From Brachyhypopomus gauderio (taxonomy: Eukaryota > Chordata > Actinopteri > Gymnotiformes > Hypopomidae), in NCBI RefSeq assembly GCF_052324685.1, contig NC_135221.1, forward strand, positions 22,795,371 through 22,859,370: DNA of 64,000 nt, written 5' to 3'. The notes beneath the pieces were generated by a model. The model made no database searches and had not been told where the DNA came from. It worked only from the letters and a program-made list of their open reading frames with translations. Made by a program: the position numbers and the translations under genes. How positions within the stretch are numbered: the first letter of the stretch is position 1; every line of letters starts with the position of its first letter. This document shows, one piece after another, positions 20,301 to 32,045 of the stretch.

Positions 20301-23300
20301 GGAGATTTGAACAAGGTAAAAGGGATTTTGAATAAGGAAGGCTATCACTCCATTTTGCAACACCATGCCATACCCTGTGGACAGCGCTTGATTGGAGCCA
20401 ATTTCATCCTGCAACAGGACAATGACCCAAAGCACACCTCCAAATGCACAAACTATTTAGAGAAGAAGCAGGCAGCTGGTGTTTTATCGTTAATGGAGTG
20501 GCCAGCGCAGTCACCAGATCTCAACCCCATTGAGCTGTTGTGGGAGCAGCTTGACCGTATGGTACGAAAAAAGTACCCATTAACCCAATCAAACTTGTGG
20601 GAGCGGCTTCTGGAAGCATGGGGTGAAATTTCTCCAGATTACCTCAGCAAATTAACAGCTAGAATGCCAAAGGTCTGCAATGCTGTAATTGCTGCTAAGG
20701 GAGCATTCTTTGACGAAAGCAAAGTTTAAAGAAGAAAATTATTTAAAAAAAACCCATTATTTCTACCTTGTCAATGTCTGGACTATATTTCTATTCATTT
20801 TGCAACTCATTTGATAAATAAAAGTATGAGATTTCAGGGAAAACACAAAATTGTCTAGGTGACCCCAAACCTTTGAACGGTAGTATATATATATGAAAGT
20901 GTACACAAAAGACCCTCTCTGGGCAGGGCTTGGGCAAACATAATTCATACCAATTCCACTCCCAAAGTGGCTTTTGCACAGCAGTCTGTGTAGTCACTAT
21001 ACATAAATGAGAGTGGAAACAAACGTTTTAGTCTGTGCAAGCACTTTTAAACAATGCTTCTTGGAGCAAGTTCTGGCAGATATCAGTCTGAGCTCTTCAC
21101 TGATGACACGGTCAGGTGACTCTGTATCCACACTGAGGACTAGTTCTGACAGGTAAGCATATGAGCTGAACAAAAAGAAATTTAAAAAGTCCATTCACTT
21201 TTAATATACCAACATTATTTTGGTTACTGTAAAATATAACAGGCATCTATTTAACTGAAAGTCGATTAATCTAGTTCACTCAGCTTTGTTCATGATAAGA
21301 CAACATAGCCATTCATTAAACACCATTAATGAAGGAGCTTGGGGACAGTGGCTGGGCTCAGAGACATTCACTCATTACAATTAGAATTTAGTCAGCAGTA
21401 CAAATAACTGGATGTAGCAATTGCTACCTAAATTGCAACCCTAAAAGCAATAACCTAGTGGGATCAGTAATTAAATAATGGAGTGTGATGTTTCAGCTCA
21501 TTCAAAATAGTGCAATCATTAAAAAAAAGTAATTTTATGGATGCAGACATCCATCGATTTATTGTGATGCATCCATATGAAAGTGGCAGTTCAGAAGAAG
21601 TTCATGAGAAGGTGTTTTGTACTCTGCAAACACTTAATACGAAACATGAGACATCATTCAAACAAACAGCTTCCTCTCTGCAGAGGGTCTGTGCCTTACA
21701 TGCTGCTGGGGCTTAAACAGCTGAAGCTTTGACGTCCTACATTATGATCAAACCCAGCTGTTCCTTCTGGCATGAAGAAAAAAAGACACCACTGCTCACT
21801 CTCAACAGCTGACTACCCCCTCCTCACCACACTCACTACTCTCCTGAAGAAGGCAATCCACTACTCAAGCTTTTTCAGCTTTTCTTTATAGTGCAATACA
21901 ACACACCTCCATTTCCTCTTCCCTCCAGTCACTACTACCACACATCATCATCATTTCTGCATTTAGAGTTTAGATTTACATGCTTGGACAGCTATATGCA
22001 GTGTGAAAAATGAAATGCGAACAATAAGGATTAATGTAAAATAATTCTTACATTTTGAATTGTCGTAGGAATATTCCAACATTCATACTGCGCTTAGAGT
22101 CGAGCAGGGATACCTGTCATTGTAAAACAGACAGAAAGATGGATCATTATAGAAGCAAGTTCATTATTAAACAAATTAGTCATCTCTCTTATTCTTTCTA
22201 AATCCTATGCATGTTATATTAAAACAATATTTTTGAAGAATGGCAAAGTGTAAAATGTAAACATCAAATTGCATCAACCAGTGAAAGGTTGTAGAGAAAG
22301 TGCATTGTTGATGCCTTGATATTGACTACATCATTAGGCTGCCTGCTTATTTACTAAAAACACTATTGAGATTATTGTCTAGTAGTGAGACAGTACATTT
22401 CTAATAAAGTCTCCAATCTTAGTAATTCTTAAGATTTCACCTTTTTAAATTTTTAAGAATTGAACCAGACGTTCTCTTAGGATGCTTATCAAAGGCCCTT
22501 CTCACCCTGTCAGCAGCGGACTCCTGTGGGGAGCCGGACCGGCGCAGGCTGCGTTTGAGACTGTTGGCCCGGTTTGGCTTTCGGGCTTCTTTTTGGCCAA
22601 AGAGCTCATCTAAGGACTGAAGATCTATGGGGAAATCATCTTCATCACTGCCCAGGGAGCCACTCCACACACTCGTGCGCCCCTCCACCCGCTCCTTGGG
22701 AATACTTTCCCAGTTGAGGTGACGCAGTCGTTGCCGGCATGCAGGGCCTAGCCTGAGGGGGGCAGCTGGGACCGGCAGGGGGGGTGGTGGAGGTGGTGGA
22801 GGGGGAATCGGTGGTGGTGGGACTGGAGTAGTGTCCATGGCTCTCACTTCTGATGCCTGGCTACCGGCTCTGCCAAGCAGCGTCCCATGAAAAGCCCAAG
22901 AGCCCTTGGTATCCACGTGGAGGGGGACGCACATAGAGGTCAGGCACAGCCTAAAGAGTTCACAAAGCAGCCTGTGTCCACACGTTAACTTTATGCAGCC
23001 CTCTCTCCAAGGCTGTCTCCTATTAGATTTCCGATGCTTATCTGAAGGTACAAGAGAGCATGAGATTGAGAACGGTCACAAACAGGACAGATATCAAATT
23101 GTGTCACATAGAGTCTCTGCAGCCATAACCCTCCCATTCCCTTTTCTCAAAAGCTACTTTGAGCTCTATACACAAACCATCAACACCGAGGATTTGTTTA
23201 CAGCCAGGTTGCAATGAACAACCACTTCCATGGACAAAAGCTGGAAGAGTAGAGATTACATCATGCTCTCAGTCTGTGTACCTTCGAAAAGGTCAGCATG

Positions 23301-24411
23301 CCATTCGAGTTGTGTACTGCCGCCTCCCCAAGTTCTCAAACACCTGGCAACTCTTGTAATGACGCCATGGTCTATCATATGTGGGCTACTCATGCTCTGG
23401 GCTCGTGCCCGTCAGTAGCTCCAGATATTCATTTCTTCACCTGAGGAGTTCAGAGGTGCTGAGGAAAGTACTAAATGAGAACGCTCAAGTGTATTTCACT
23501 CTTCAACTTGCGTGTTTAGGCCTGTTTGGTTATACCACGATACCATACATCTGGTAAACGCAGATTTATTCTTTAGTTTTTAGTGTTTAATTACAAACAG
23601 GATACCGGGGCGAGTGAAGAATAACAAAGAGATCTACAAGATTCTGACGTTTAATGTCGATCACGTATTCCACAGCTATTTAAAAAGTAAAGGGCTAGAC
23701 GGGAATAAGCGTCCAACTGAAACTAGAAAATATGATCAAAGCGCAGATCCACAAACAATATCAGGACAACAAAGTGTCTGACTAAATAACTATGCCCAGC
23801 ATGACCAAATAATCCCCATAGGCACCACGTGAGTGCGCTCTTCCAAGTAAGCCAATGTAAAATTAGAAAGTTGAATTACAAACAAAAAACTGAACTTCTT
23901 TGCCAAGAGTAGACTCAGGAATACCGCAACCCAAGTACATCACTTGCTAGCTAGTGCGAGTTGACGATTAATCAGTGATGAAAAGAATCGTCCAAATCTG
24001 ACAGCAGTTTGAATCTCTTCCAGATTGCTCTCTCAAATGCTAAGAGTATTCAACATCTTCGCTAGCGTATTCTATATGCTATGTATCGTCGTTTAATTTC
24101 TCAAGATTACTATTATACTGATTTGATATTTGAAAGAAACAATGACATATTTTTAAAAAATTCATGAAAAACATATTTAACAAAATTCACGAGGTACAGA
24201 TGTAAAGTAATAAGAATAATAGAGAATGCATTATTTGGCTTCTTTTTGCTTTACAAAACAATGCTAAAATGTGTGATCTACCTGATCAAAGCACGATACA
24301 CAAAAATACAACTTTGCTGATTCCACTACTTACGACCATCAGTATTTCTCATGATTAAAGTTAATCAAATACTTAAGATACTTACATTTTGCTTCGGAAA
24401 ACCTCATTCAT
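14393..24411 (-). CDS. FH2-domain formin of the FHDC1 (inverted formin) type
   Basis: Twelve exons on the minus strand: 24411-24386, 22971-22506, 22113-22052, 19409-19307, 19032-18947, 18730-18630, 18440-18370, 18289-18182, 17684-17614, 17510-17393, 16948-16784, 15994-14393. All phases close, giving 992 codons. The start ATG in exon 1 has an upstream in-frame stop; a second ATG begins at about residue 54. FH1: a proline run at residues 59-80 (profilin binding). FH2 spans about 105-459 with hallmarks [34 protein letters not shown] and [19 protein letters not shown] single 1.6-kb last exon encodes a Ser/Arg/Pro-rich tail. FH1-FH2 at the N-terminus with a long basic tail is the FHDC1 layout, whose human member (1143 aa) links actin assembly, microtubules, Golgi and cilia. 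Exon 10 uses a GC donor (GAG|GCAAGAG). Intron 3 carries a Tc1 copy. Teleosts have several fhdc paralogues, so no symbol is assigned. Confidence 0.9.
16498..16572. repeat. Three-copy 28-bp repeat in a formin intron
   Basis: Three diverged units of TTTACTGCTGGACGTGTGAT plus TGC/ATA/GTG-type ends. Confidence 0.7.
16963..17390. repeat. 52-bp minisatellite, 8 copies, in formin intron 10
   Basis: Period 52 (AACCCAGCTCTTAGCGTTGT then TTAACAATATAGTAATCAGA and CCATATGGCTAT). Eight nearly identical copies fill almost the whole intron between exons 16784-16948 and 17393-17510. The array ends at the GC splice donor of exon 10. Confidence 0.95.
19634..20884 (+). mobile_element. Tc1-like transposon in formin intron 3
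   Basis: The left end ACTAAGTTTGGGGTCAC and right end GTGACCCCAAACCTTTGAAC form an inverted terminal repeat. The left copy lacks about 11 bases of it. It lies in TA-rich sequence, opposite in orientation to the host gene. The transposase frame is long and unbroken, but its 5' part is missing. Confidence 0.88.
19752..20729 (+). CDS. Tc1-family transposase, N-terminally truncated
   Basis: A 325-codon frame. It includes the second helix-turn-helix region ([32 protein letters not shown]), then the DDE catalytic core: [13 protein letters not shown] (first Asp), [13 protein letters not shown] (second Asp) and [17 protein letters not shown] (Glu, DD34E spacing). Full-length relatives are about 340 aa and start with another helix-turn-helix that binds the TIR. 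That part is absent, and the first 30 residues here look like read-through of non-coding element sequence, which suggests an internal deletion. The frame has no internal stop, so decay is recent. DNA binding and transposition are unlikely. Confidence 0.85.
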   Translation: MTILAVNVCSCKLKISYNGVYYSLQRRAQTGSNQSRRRSGRPRCTTEQEDKYIRVSSLRNRRLTGPQLAASLISTRKTPVSTSTVKRRLRDAGLQDRVAKKKPYLANKRKRLIWAKEHRHWTEEDWKKVLWTDESKFEVFGSHRRTFVRHRTTEKMLHECLTSSIKHGGGNVMVWGCFGAGKVGDLNKVKGILNKEGYHSILQHHAIPCGQRLIGANFILQQDNDPKHTSKCTNYLEKKQAAGVLSLMEWPAQSPDLNPIELLWEQLDRMVRKKYPLTQSNLWERLLEAWGEISPDYLSKLTARMPKVCNAVIAAKGAFFDESKV

Positions 24412-24620
24412 TTTCTTAGCAAACGTCCCACTGAAATCCTTAAGTCATCCAGTACCACAGTCGCTACTTCTCTGTGTTATAGACACTGCAGGGCATCCCA
24501 ACTAAAGCATCCAGGACTCAAACGTCTCGTGCGATATGGAGGTGCGCCTGCGCGCGACACCGCCTCGCGCTCATTGGGTCAACAAGTTGTACAGGTGATC
24601 ACACAGAGCTGTTACACAGC
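24412..24620 (-). promoter_or_regulatory. Promoter and 5' UTR of the formin gene
   Basis: A local CpG-rich patch (GCGCCTGCGCGCGACACCGC at about 24545) in an AT-rich area. A CCAAT box on the minus strand (ATTGG at 24574-24578) lies about 160 bases upstream of the first ATG. An upstream in-frame stop precedes that ATG. Start sites are not visible directly. Confidence 0.45.
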
Positions 24621-24832
24621 TTTTAGTTTTGAAGCTGAATCGGGATATCACTATATCTTTACTTCATTTCAAATGTAATATGAGCTTCCTTAACATATAA
24701 CTGTCATTGATTTATTTATGAACCAGCCAGCCCAGTTCTGAAGTATTTATTAATAAACGCCATAAAATCAAACTGAATGGGTTCATTGCGCGTTCATGCA
24801 TACTCAAATAGCAACTTGCTGTACTACCCAAG

Positions 24833-25118
24833 ATGCTGAATTTTAATGTGAACTCTTCGTAAGTAGTCTGTGAGTGAGGAGTACTCAAATGTAAAACAAT
24901 GCTTTATATCTTATCTAATAAACTAAGTGAATTCTTTCAGTTACCCTTATATGATTAAACAGTATGGACTTTGTCCACCGAGAAATCATGATGAGAAGAT
25001 CATTAAATTTCACTCAATTTTCTAGGAATCTAATCTCCTTTTCAGCTTTATCAATGAAAACCTGGACATGGACGTCGTCCCCTCAGGTGCTGAAAGCCTT
25101 GATCATGAGGAGAGTGGG
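24833..25118 (+). CDS. Candidate small + strand gene, two exons, divergent from the formin
   Basis: Exon 24833-24858 starts ATG and ends at donor GTAAGTAG after 8 codons plus 2 bases. Exon 25046-25118 has acceptor CTCCTTTTCAG and donor GTGAGT and continues in matching phase, giving 33 codons with an acidic end (NENLDMDVVPSGAESLDHEE). Both junctions have good consensus and the phases agree. The 5' end is about 420 bases from the formin start, so the CpG patch could be a shared promoter. I found no certain third exon, although a 60-codon open stretch at 25130-25326 is a candidate. Protein not recognised. Could be chance. Confidence 0.3.
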
Positions 25119-26048
25119 GTGAGTATCAAATAGAGGTGATCCTGGGAATCAAAGAGGGGAGCATTTGAGTTCAAGTGTTTCCATGAGAATGAAGAACCTC
25201 AGGAAAGCCAAGATCCCTGGAGTCAGGCTATGTGTAGACAAGTAAGGCTATTAAATGACAGTGCAAGTGTTGAGTCACGGGGCAATCCATTCAACAGAGG
25301 TGCTGGAGGTGCTACTACACTACGATAACTTTCCTCACAGGTCAGCCTACTCACACAAACTGCTGAAAGGTCTCTGTCAACAGAGCAAGATTATCCTTAT
25401 AGAATCCAATTCCTTGGTTCTCTTCCATGTGAGAAATTAGGGACACTCAGATCCAGAACAAACATATATCAGAGAATGTTGCTTTCTCTTTAGACAGACA
25501 CACTCTCTTCTGCGCACCAAATGCAACACAATTCCTATTAATCATATTAATTAACAATATTATTTAATAAACCCATCATATTAATTAACAGTATGTTAGC
25601 ACATGGCCACAAAACCACCAAGAAGAAAATTATGATCACTTTTTTTATTTAACACATAGATCAACACGTATCAACATGGGGCAAAAACCCTAACAAATCC
25701 TGATGCAAATCCTGATTCACATAAAAACAACTATATGTTATATAAAAGTGATGTGGACTGTGTATCTAAGCTAAATAAGTAAAAGTCAAACAGTCTTTAT
25801 TGATGCTTAGATTTGTTGGTGGAAATGTCAATCTGAGTGTGAAGATATTTTTATAGAATATTTGGTCTGTCCCACCCTGAAGTATAGACACAGTATTTAA
25901 ATTGCAGTTGGATTAGGGCTGGGGCCATGCCTGGGGCAAGACATTTCATCTTAGAAATCATAATGTTAATTTATATTTTGTATAAAGGTGATCCCATTTA
26001 AACTCCTTAGACCAAGACCAAGAAAAAAACCATTAATGTAAGAAAGGG

Positions 26049-27103
26049 AGAGGGATATCCAGTACAACCAACGGAGACTAGAGGGATATCTAGTACAACC
26101 AACGGAGGAGACTAGAGGGATATCCAGTACAACCAACGGAGGAGACTAGAGGGATATCCAGTACAACCAACGGAGGAGACTAGAGGGATATCCAGTACAA
26201 CCAACGGAGGAGACTAGAGGGATATCCAGTACAACCAACGGAGGAGACTAGAGGGATATCCAGTACAACCAACGGAGACTAGAGGGATATCCAGTACAAC
26301 CAACGGAGGAGACTAGAGGGATATCCAGTACAACCAACGGAGGAGACTAGAGGGATATCCAGTACAACCAACGGAGGAGACTAGAGGGATATCCAGTACA
26401 ACCAACGGAGGAGACTAGAGGGATATCCAGTACAACCAACGGAGACTAGAGGGATATCCAGTACAACCAACGGAGGAGACTAGAGGGATATCCAGTACAA
26501 CCAACGGAGACTAGAGGGATATCTAGTACAACCAACGGAGGAGACTAGAGGGATATCCAGTACAACCAACGGAGGAGACTAGAGGGATATCCAGTACAAC
26601 CAACGGAGACTAGAGGGATATCCAGTACAACCAACGGAGGAGACTAGAGGGATATCCAGTACAACCAATGGAGGAGACTAGAGGGATATCTAGTACAACC
26701 AACGGAGACTAGAGGGATATCTAGTACAACCAACGGAGGAGACTAGAGGGATATCTAGTACAACCAACGGAGGAGACTAGAGGGATATCCAGTACAACCA
26801 ACGGAGGAGACTAGAGGGATATCCAGTACAACCAACGGAGACTAGAGGGATATCTAGTACAACCAACGGAGGAGACTAGAGGGATATCCAGTACAACCAA
26901 CGGAGGAGACTAGAGGGATATCCAGTACAACCAACGGAGACTAGAGGGATATCCAGTACAACCAATGGAGGAGACTAGAGGGATATCCAGTACAACCAAC
27001 GGAGGAGACTAGAGGGATATCCAGTACAACCAATGGAGGAGACTAGAGGGATATCTAGTACAACCAACGGAGGAGACTAGAGGGATATCCAGTACAACCA
27101 ATG
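26049..27103. repeat. 34/31-bp minisatellite, about 32 copies
   Basis: Unit AGAGGGATATCCAGTACAAC then CAACGGAGGAGACT (34 bp). A 31-bp form lacks one GGA. Units also vary at CCAGT/CTAGT and CAACGG/CAATGG. Copies are otherwise identical, indicating recent expansion. Confidence 0.97.
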
Positions 27104-27109
27104 GGTTAT

Positions 27110-27480
27110 TCCAGTTAAGTTGCTTTTTCAATTATGTCCACTTTATCAAGCCACACAAGGCAAAACAAATAATTTCTCTCAGTCATTGTTGTGATTCGAG
27201 GAATGTGAAAGTACATTGTAATTTAGAAGTACTTGTCACTGCTTGTAAAAGATGCTATATAAATAAATTTGACTTTGACTTGTGCCCTTTTTAAACAAAA
27301 ATCCCAAAATCAGCCTCCAATAGCCATAGATAACACAATCTGTGATGAAGAGCTGATAATCATATAATGTCACAGCTGGAGCAAATGTGGAACAGTTGAT
27401 GTTTCAGTGGTTGTTTGGAGTCAAGTCTGGTTTTGGCTGCATCTCCTCGCTGCTGGGGAGAGTGCGTAATGAAGTCTCCC
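27110..27480. other. Non-coding; SINE-like tail at 27243-27285
   Basis: No gene seen. ATGCTATATAAATAAATTTG followed by GACTTTGACTT matches the tail at 12285-12345. Confidence 0.4.
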
Positions 27481-27481
27481 A

Positions 27482-27640
27482 GACCTGAGAGGTGGTTTAG
27501 TCCCAGACCACAGACAGACACACCACAGTATCTAACAGACTGAGAGGTGGTTTAGTCCCAGACCTGAGAGGTGGTTTAGTCCCAGACCTGAGAGGTGGTT
27601 TAGTCCCAGACCACAGACACACCACAGTATCTAACAGAAC
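27482..27640. repeat. 24-bp minisatellite with a longer higher-order unit
   Basis: TGAGAGGTGGTTTAGTCCCAGACC occurs four times. Two of these are followed by an ACAGACACACCACAGTATCT-type spacer, so the array is a 24-bp unit nested in a larger duplicated block. Confidence 0.85.
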
Positions 27641-28039
27641 CCACGTGTTCGCTTCTGAAGCTGAGATGTAAAACAGGAGACAAAAGGACTGCAAGGTTTG
27701 TTAGGCGTGACCCCTGACCCCATCCCAGCAACCAGCTTGTAAACAGAACAAAGCAGAGATAACAGGAAAGAACATTTTCCAAGCAAAGTTGAGGTTAACG
27801 TGACGTAGCATAAGGAGAGAGAGAACAGCACTGGGGTTCATAGACACACATGAAACATACATACAGACATACAAAGTTGCAGAATATATGACAACAGTAG
27901 ACATATATTCAAACAAACCAGAGGAACTGAAGCAGAGATCTGAGTGTGTGGGATGTCAGAGCCAATCGCTCAGTTTCACAACTTTTTGACACTCTATTGT
28001 TTTTCTGCTAAGCTGTTCTTGGCTACAAGCCCAGGGGCT

Positions 28040-28195
28040 GGTTGTTGATGAAGAGAGAGAGAGTGCCTGTTCTCTTCTCTGTTCTGATAAAGAGAGAGAG
28101 AGTGCCTGTTCTCTTCTCTGTTCTGATAAAGAGAGAGAGAGTGCCTGTTCTCTTCTCTGTTCTGATATAGAGAGAGAGAGTGCCTGTTCTCCCTG
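28040..28195. repeat. 39-bp minisatellite, 4 copies
   Basis: Unit GATAAAGAGAGAGAGAGTGC then CTGTTCTCTTCTCTGTTCT. The period is a multiple of three, so minus-strand frames show a 13-residue repeat (EQRREQALSLSLS). This is unlikely to be a protein. Confidence 0.92.
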
Positions 28196-28199
28196 TTGT

Positions 28200-31100
28200 G
28201 CTGTAGATGCAGTGGCATTGTGTCCAACATTTTTAGAAATAATCAAGTAGCCTGCGACCAAGCAACCCCACAGTGAACTTACCACACAGCGGAGTGCCAA
28301 AGAAAAAAAAGAGAAACATTTAAAAAAGAAACAGAAGTGATACAACTTTTTTATTCTCTCTATTTTACACATTGAAGGAGAACACAAAAAGGTCATAGTT
28401 TATTTTTGTTTATACCCATATTGTCAATGTGTGGTGAACATCAGTGCTACATACAGCACTGCACGATACCTATTCACTCAGGTTGGCTTGGTTCTATTTG
28501 CTTTTGAACATCTGGTTCTGATATGGCACTTCCGATTCCAACTGGTATTTCCTTCAAATGAATAAAGGTTATTATTGGTCTACACAAACACAGGCCAACG
28601 TTCCTCTACCCAACATTCTTCATTCTGCATCGCAGCCATTGCCTTTTGGTTGATGAGGAGTTCATGATGGTAGTACAGTACCACTAGAATGTTGCTTTTT
28701 CTTTATGGGATAGAGATCATTTTGCTTCTACACACACATGTTATATGTGCAGATGTATAAACAGCAAATCTGAGGCTTGTTGACCGTTGGGTAAACTCAT
28801 GGGCTCATTTTATAATTAACCATGCAGGCTTCAGTGAGAGCACAATAGGCAGAGCTAAGTGTTTGGCCAACGCTGCTTTTGACCACAGGCCCAAAGGAGG
28901 CGCCTTGTGTGGCAAGACTGATCACACAGTTAATATTCAGATGCCAGTGCCTCGTAAAGGAAGTCCTGTGAAGAAGCTAACAAAGCTCATCTGACACACA
29001 ATAGGACGTCACTAAATGGTCTATGTATACAGCAAAGAGAGGGAGGGCTTTAGTAGTGTGGTCATGTATGCAGTCCATGGGGGTTTGTTTTACATAGATC
29101 ACAACTCCTTTCCCACCAACCATCCTAACAGTGTCCTTTGAAACTGGGCAGAATAAAGCTGAGTTCACTTGACAGGAAGCTGCTGAGAAGACTGTAGGCT
29201 GATATGACAATGCCAGTAAATGTTTTATCCATTTCAAAAAGTTGCATCTATGCTGGTGAGAAAAGTTTACAGGAAAAAGTGAGACGTTACAAGGTGGGAC
29301 TGATAGATCCACCTGGAGTCTATCAGCAGTAGAAGGTTCACTACTCTGAACCTTCTCACTACATTTGGCAGCCTCTGAATTTGGAATTTGGAAAGTTTAG
29401 TAAATTAAGAAAATGAATATTAAGACTAGTTAGGTTGAAAGATGATCTGTTATTTAAAAGCTATAACACTGCACAGTTGATCACTGCAAATAAAAAATAT
29501 TTTAATATTTATTTGGGTGAATCATGTGTTAACACATGAAAACACTTAATATTACTGTGATATACCAGTACATTTGCTCAGATTAGGTGCCCTGTTTTTA
29601 ATATGTAAATATGCATAATGTGGAAACTCCTATAGTTCAGTAGGCACAAGTTTCAGATTTTGTGATGCTCAAATGAAATCTATAAAAAAGGTGTTTTATA
29701 TATGGCAATGAATGAAACTGTCTAAGCATTGTTGCCAAATTACTGCTAATAACACATCCCAGCCAAGCACAGGCTTTAAAGCCCTGGCGGAGGTTTTGAG
29801 GCAATGTGTAATGCCAGAACCTTGAACAAATGTGTAGAAGTGTTTCCCAGTTGTACAGTCACCCTGTACTGCAGTGTAATGTTTCCTCTACTCTAATACG
29901 CAGGTTGAAGACCTTTAGTTGATTATACTAAGTAGACTGCGTCACTATGATGGGAAAATCTGGAGCATTTGTGTGTGTGGCCTGTATATGAAACTGTGTT
30001 TTTAAAGTACTCATCTGATCTGCTGTATATTTCATGTAAGTCATATTGCTACTCTCAAAAACTTCAATCCAACCCTGCAAGAACAGAGCTGGGCACAAAT
30101 GTACATGTACTCATCACATACAGATGTATTCATATTTACTCTAGTGTCTCAGCTAACATTCATTCACATACTCCACACACAAGCCCTATTACTTTGGCCA
30201 TGCTGACCTTATTATTACACCTTTCCACTCAACCACCCATGCAGGCCAAGAAGTGATGTAATCCTTCATGAGGCTGTTGTCAAGATGCCTTGTTAGGGGG
30301 ATGATATTTGGAGGAGGGCATCCAATTGGGAGAACATTGCAGGGCATTGTGGGGGACCCATGCATGATCCCGAGGTTTTGGGGTCTGCTCTCAAGCTTAC
30401 AACATTGGACAAGTCGTTTATTCATCCTCTCCAACTCAAGTAGTGCCACCTGAGTTGGAGAGTAAATGGGAGAGACGTGAGACAGGTGTAGAAGGCATCT
30501 GTGATGGCTTCCTCTCATTCCTCCCTCCACTTCTGCTTACATGCTCTTCCATTCATTAGTCCTAAACTGTATGCTAACAATAAGGCTTTTGTCTGGGCCT
30601 CCAAGATGTTGGTTGAACAAGCCACCTTTCACACCTCGGTGACTATGACTATCATATACTTTCCATCTACGCTGGCATGTTGGTTATATCACGTCATTCT
30701 ACTGTACATCATCTTTTCTGATGCAAGATAGAAGCTCTTCCAAGGCAACATTTTTTCCAACCCTACAATGGTTGTCACTTTCTTGAGGACCACCCTGACA
30801 TGGCCATAAATTGCAATATTTTTTTTTGGTGTGTCAAATAAAACAATTTAGCATTAAATGTTGAAAGCAGGACATTAGAAGAGGAAATGAGTGTACAATA
30901 ACATTCTGTTGAGTCAATAAAGTCAGTGACAGTGCCTGGGCGTGGGGGTTTGGGTCAAGCTCTTTGGCTTTTGTGAGAGTGTGTACACACACTCTCTCAC
31001 CACCGAAAAAGAGTTCCAGAGTGCTTGGCATGGCCAGAAAGGAAAAATACGCAAAGGGAGGGGTAACCAGTGTGGGCAGGGTAGTGATCGCCAGTACAGC

Positions 31101-31600
31101 AATGTGGGCTACAGCAAAGCATACTGGACAAGCGGTTGCTAGGCTGCTTTGTTTAAGTCTAAGTAAATAAGAGACCAGCCTGTGTTTAACAACAGAAGAA
31201 ACCCCTCTCTCAATAAAGACACTAGTGAGCCCAAATTACACTCATTACCAACTATGAACAGGACTGTATTTGTATTGATTTAAACATAGGAGTATATCCA
31301 TATTTACATCTCATGGGCACCACACTCCCTTGACTCTTTGTTGTGAAAATTAACTGAGGCTTCAGCTCTGACCAAAATTAGATGAAGAAAGAACTTCAGG
31401 ACGACCATTCAAGTCAAATACAGGTTCACTTCCCTGCTGCTTTAGGTTATCACTGATAACCTAGATCACTGTTTGACTGAATGGCTACTTTTCCAGCCCA
31501 GTTATTGATGCTATGTCAACATTATCCTTTTATATTACAGTGATAATGTAGCAGAGGTGGTACCTTCCCATCCCCCACTGGCGCAAAAGGGAGGGATGGT
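28200..31600. other. Intergenic, no recognised gene
   Basis: Unique-looking sequence with only short open frames. A short near-palindrome, GTGAGAGTGTGTACACACAC and on, sits at about 30975-31002. The longest open frames (28977-29312 and 30189-30530, minus) lack splice or motif support. Confidence 0.4.
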
Positions 31601-31602
31601 GG

Positions 31603-32045
31603 GTGAGGGGGAGGAGACAGCAGGGAGTGAGGGAGGAGACAGCAGGGAGTGAGGGAGGAGACAGTAGGGAGTGAGGGGGAGGAGACAGCAGGGAGTGAGG
31701 GAGGAGACAGTAGGGAGTGAGGGGGAGGAGACAGCAGGGAGTGAGGGGGAGGAGACAGCAGGGAGTGAGGGAGGAGACAGTAGGGAGTGAGGGAGGAGAC
31801 AGTAGGGAGTGAGGGGAAGGAGACAGCAGGGAGTGAGGGAGGAGACAGCAGGGAGTGAGGGAGGAGACAGTAGGGAGTGAGGGAGGAGACAGTAGGGAGT
31901 GAGGGGGAGGAGACAGCAGGGAGTGAGGGGGAGGAGACAGCAGGGAGTGAGGGAGGAGACAGCAGGGAGTGAGGGAGGAGACAGTAGGGAGTGAGGGAGG
32001 AGACAGCAGGGAGTGAGGGAGGAGACAGCAGGGAGTGAGGGAGGT
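31603..32045. repeat. 24/26-bp GA-rich minisatellite, about 18 copies
   Basis: Unit GGAGGAGACAGCAGGGAGTG plus AGGG or AGGGGG, with CAG/TAG variants. The minus strand gives long Ser/Leu/Pro open frames in two registers (31522-32156), which are repeat artefacts. Confidence 0.96.

Noticed and set aside
20997-21194. Extra formin exon between exons 3 and 4
   Set aside because: Looked protein-like, but exon 3 (22052) joins exon 4 (19409) in phase with FH2 continuity, leaving no room for it.
21510-21716. 68-codon + strand frame inside formin intron 3
   Set aside because: No motif, no splice support and opposite to the host gene.
22437-22505. Formin exon 2 extending to the stop at 22437
   Set aside because: A GTGAGA donor at 22505 gives the correct phase into the LDSKRSMN exon; the later donor at 22440 would shift the frame.
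26049-27103. CRISPR-like array
   Set aside because: Units are contiguous and nearly identical with no unique spacers, and the genome is eukaryotic. It is a minisatellite.
30975-31002. Short GTGAGAGTGTGT palindrome as a regulatory hairpin
   Set aside because: Imperfect and low-complexity; nothing around it supports a function.
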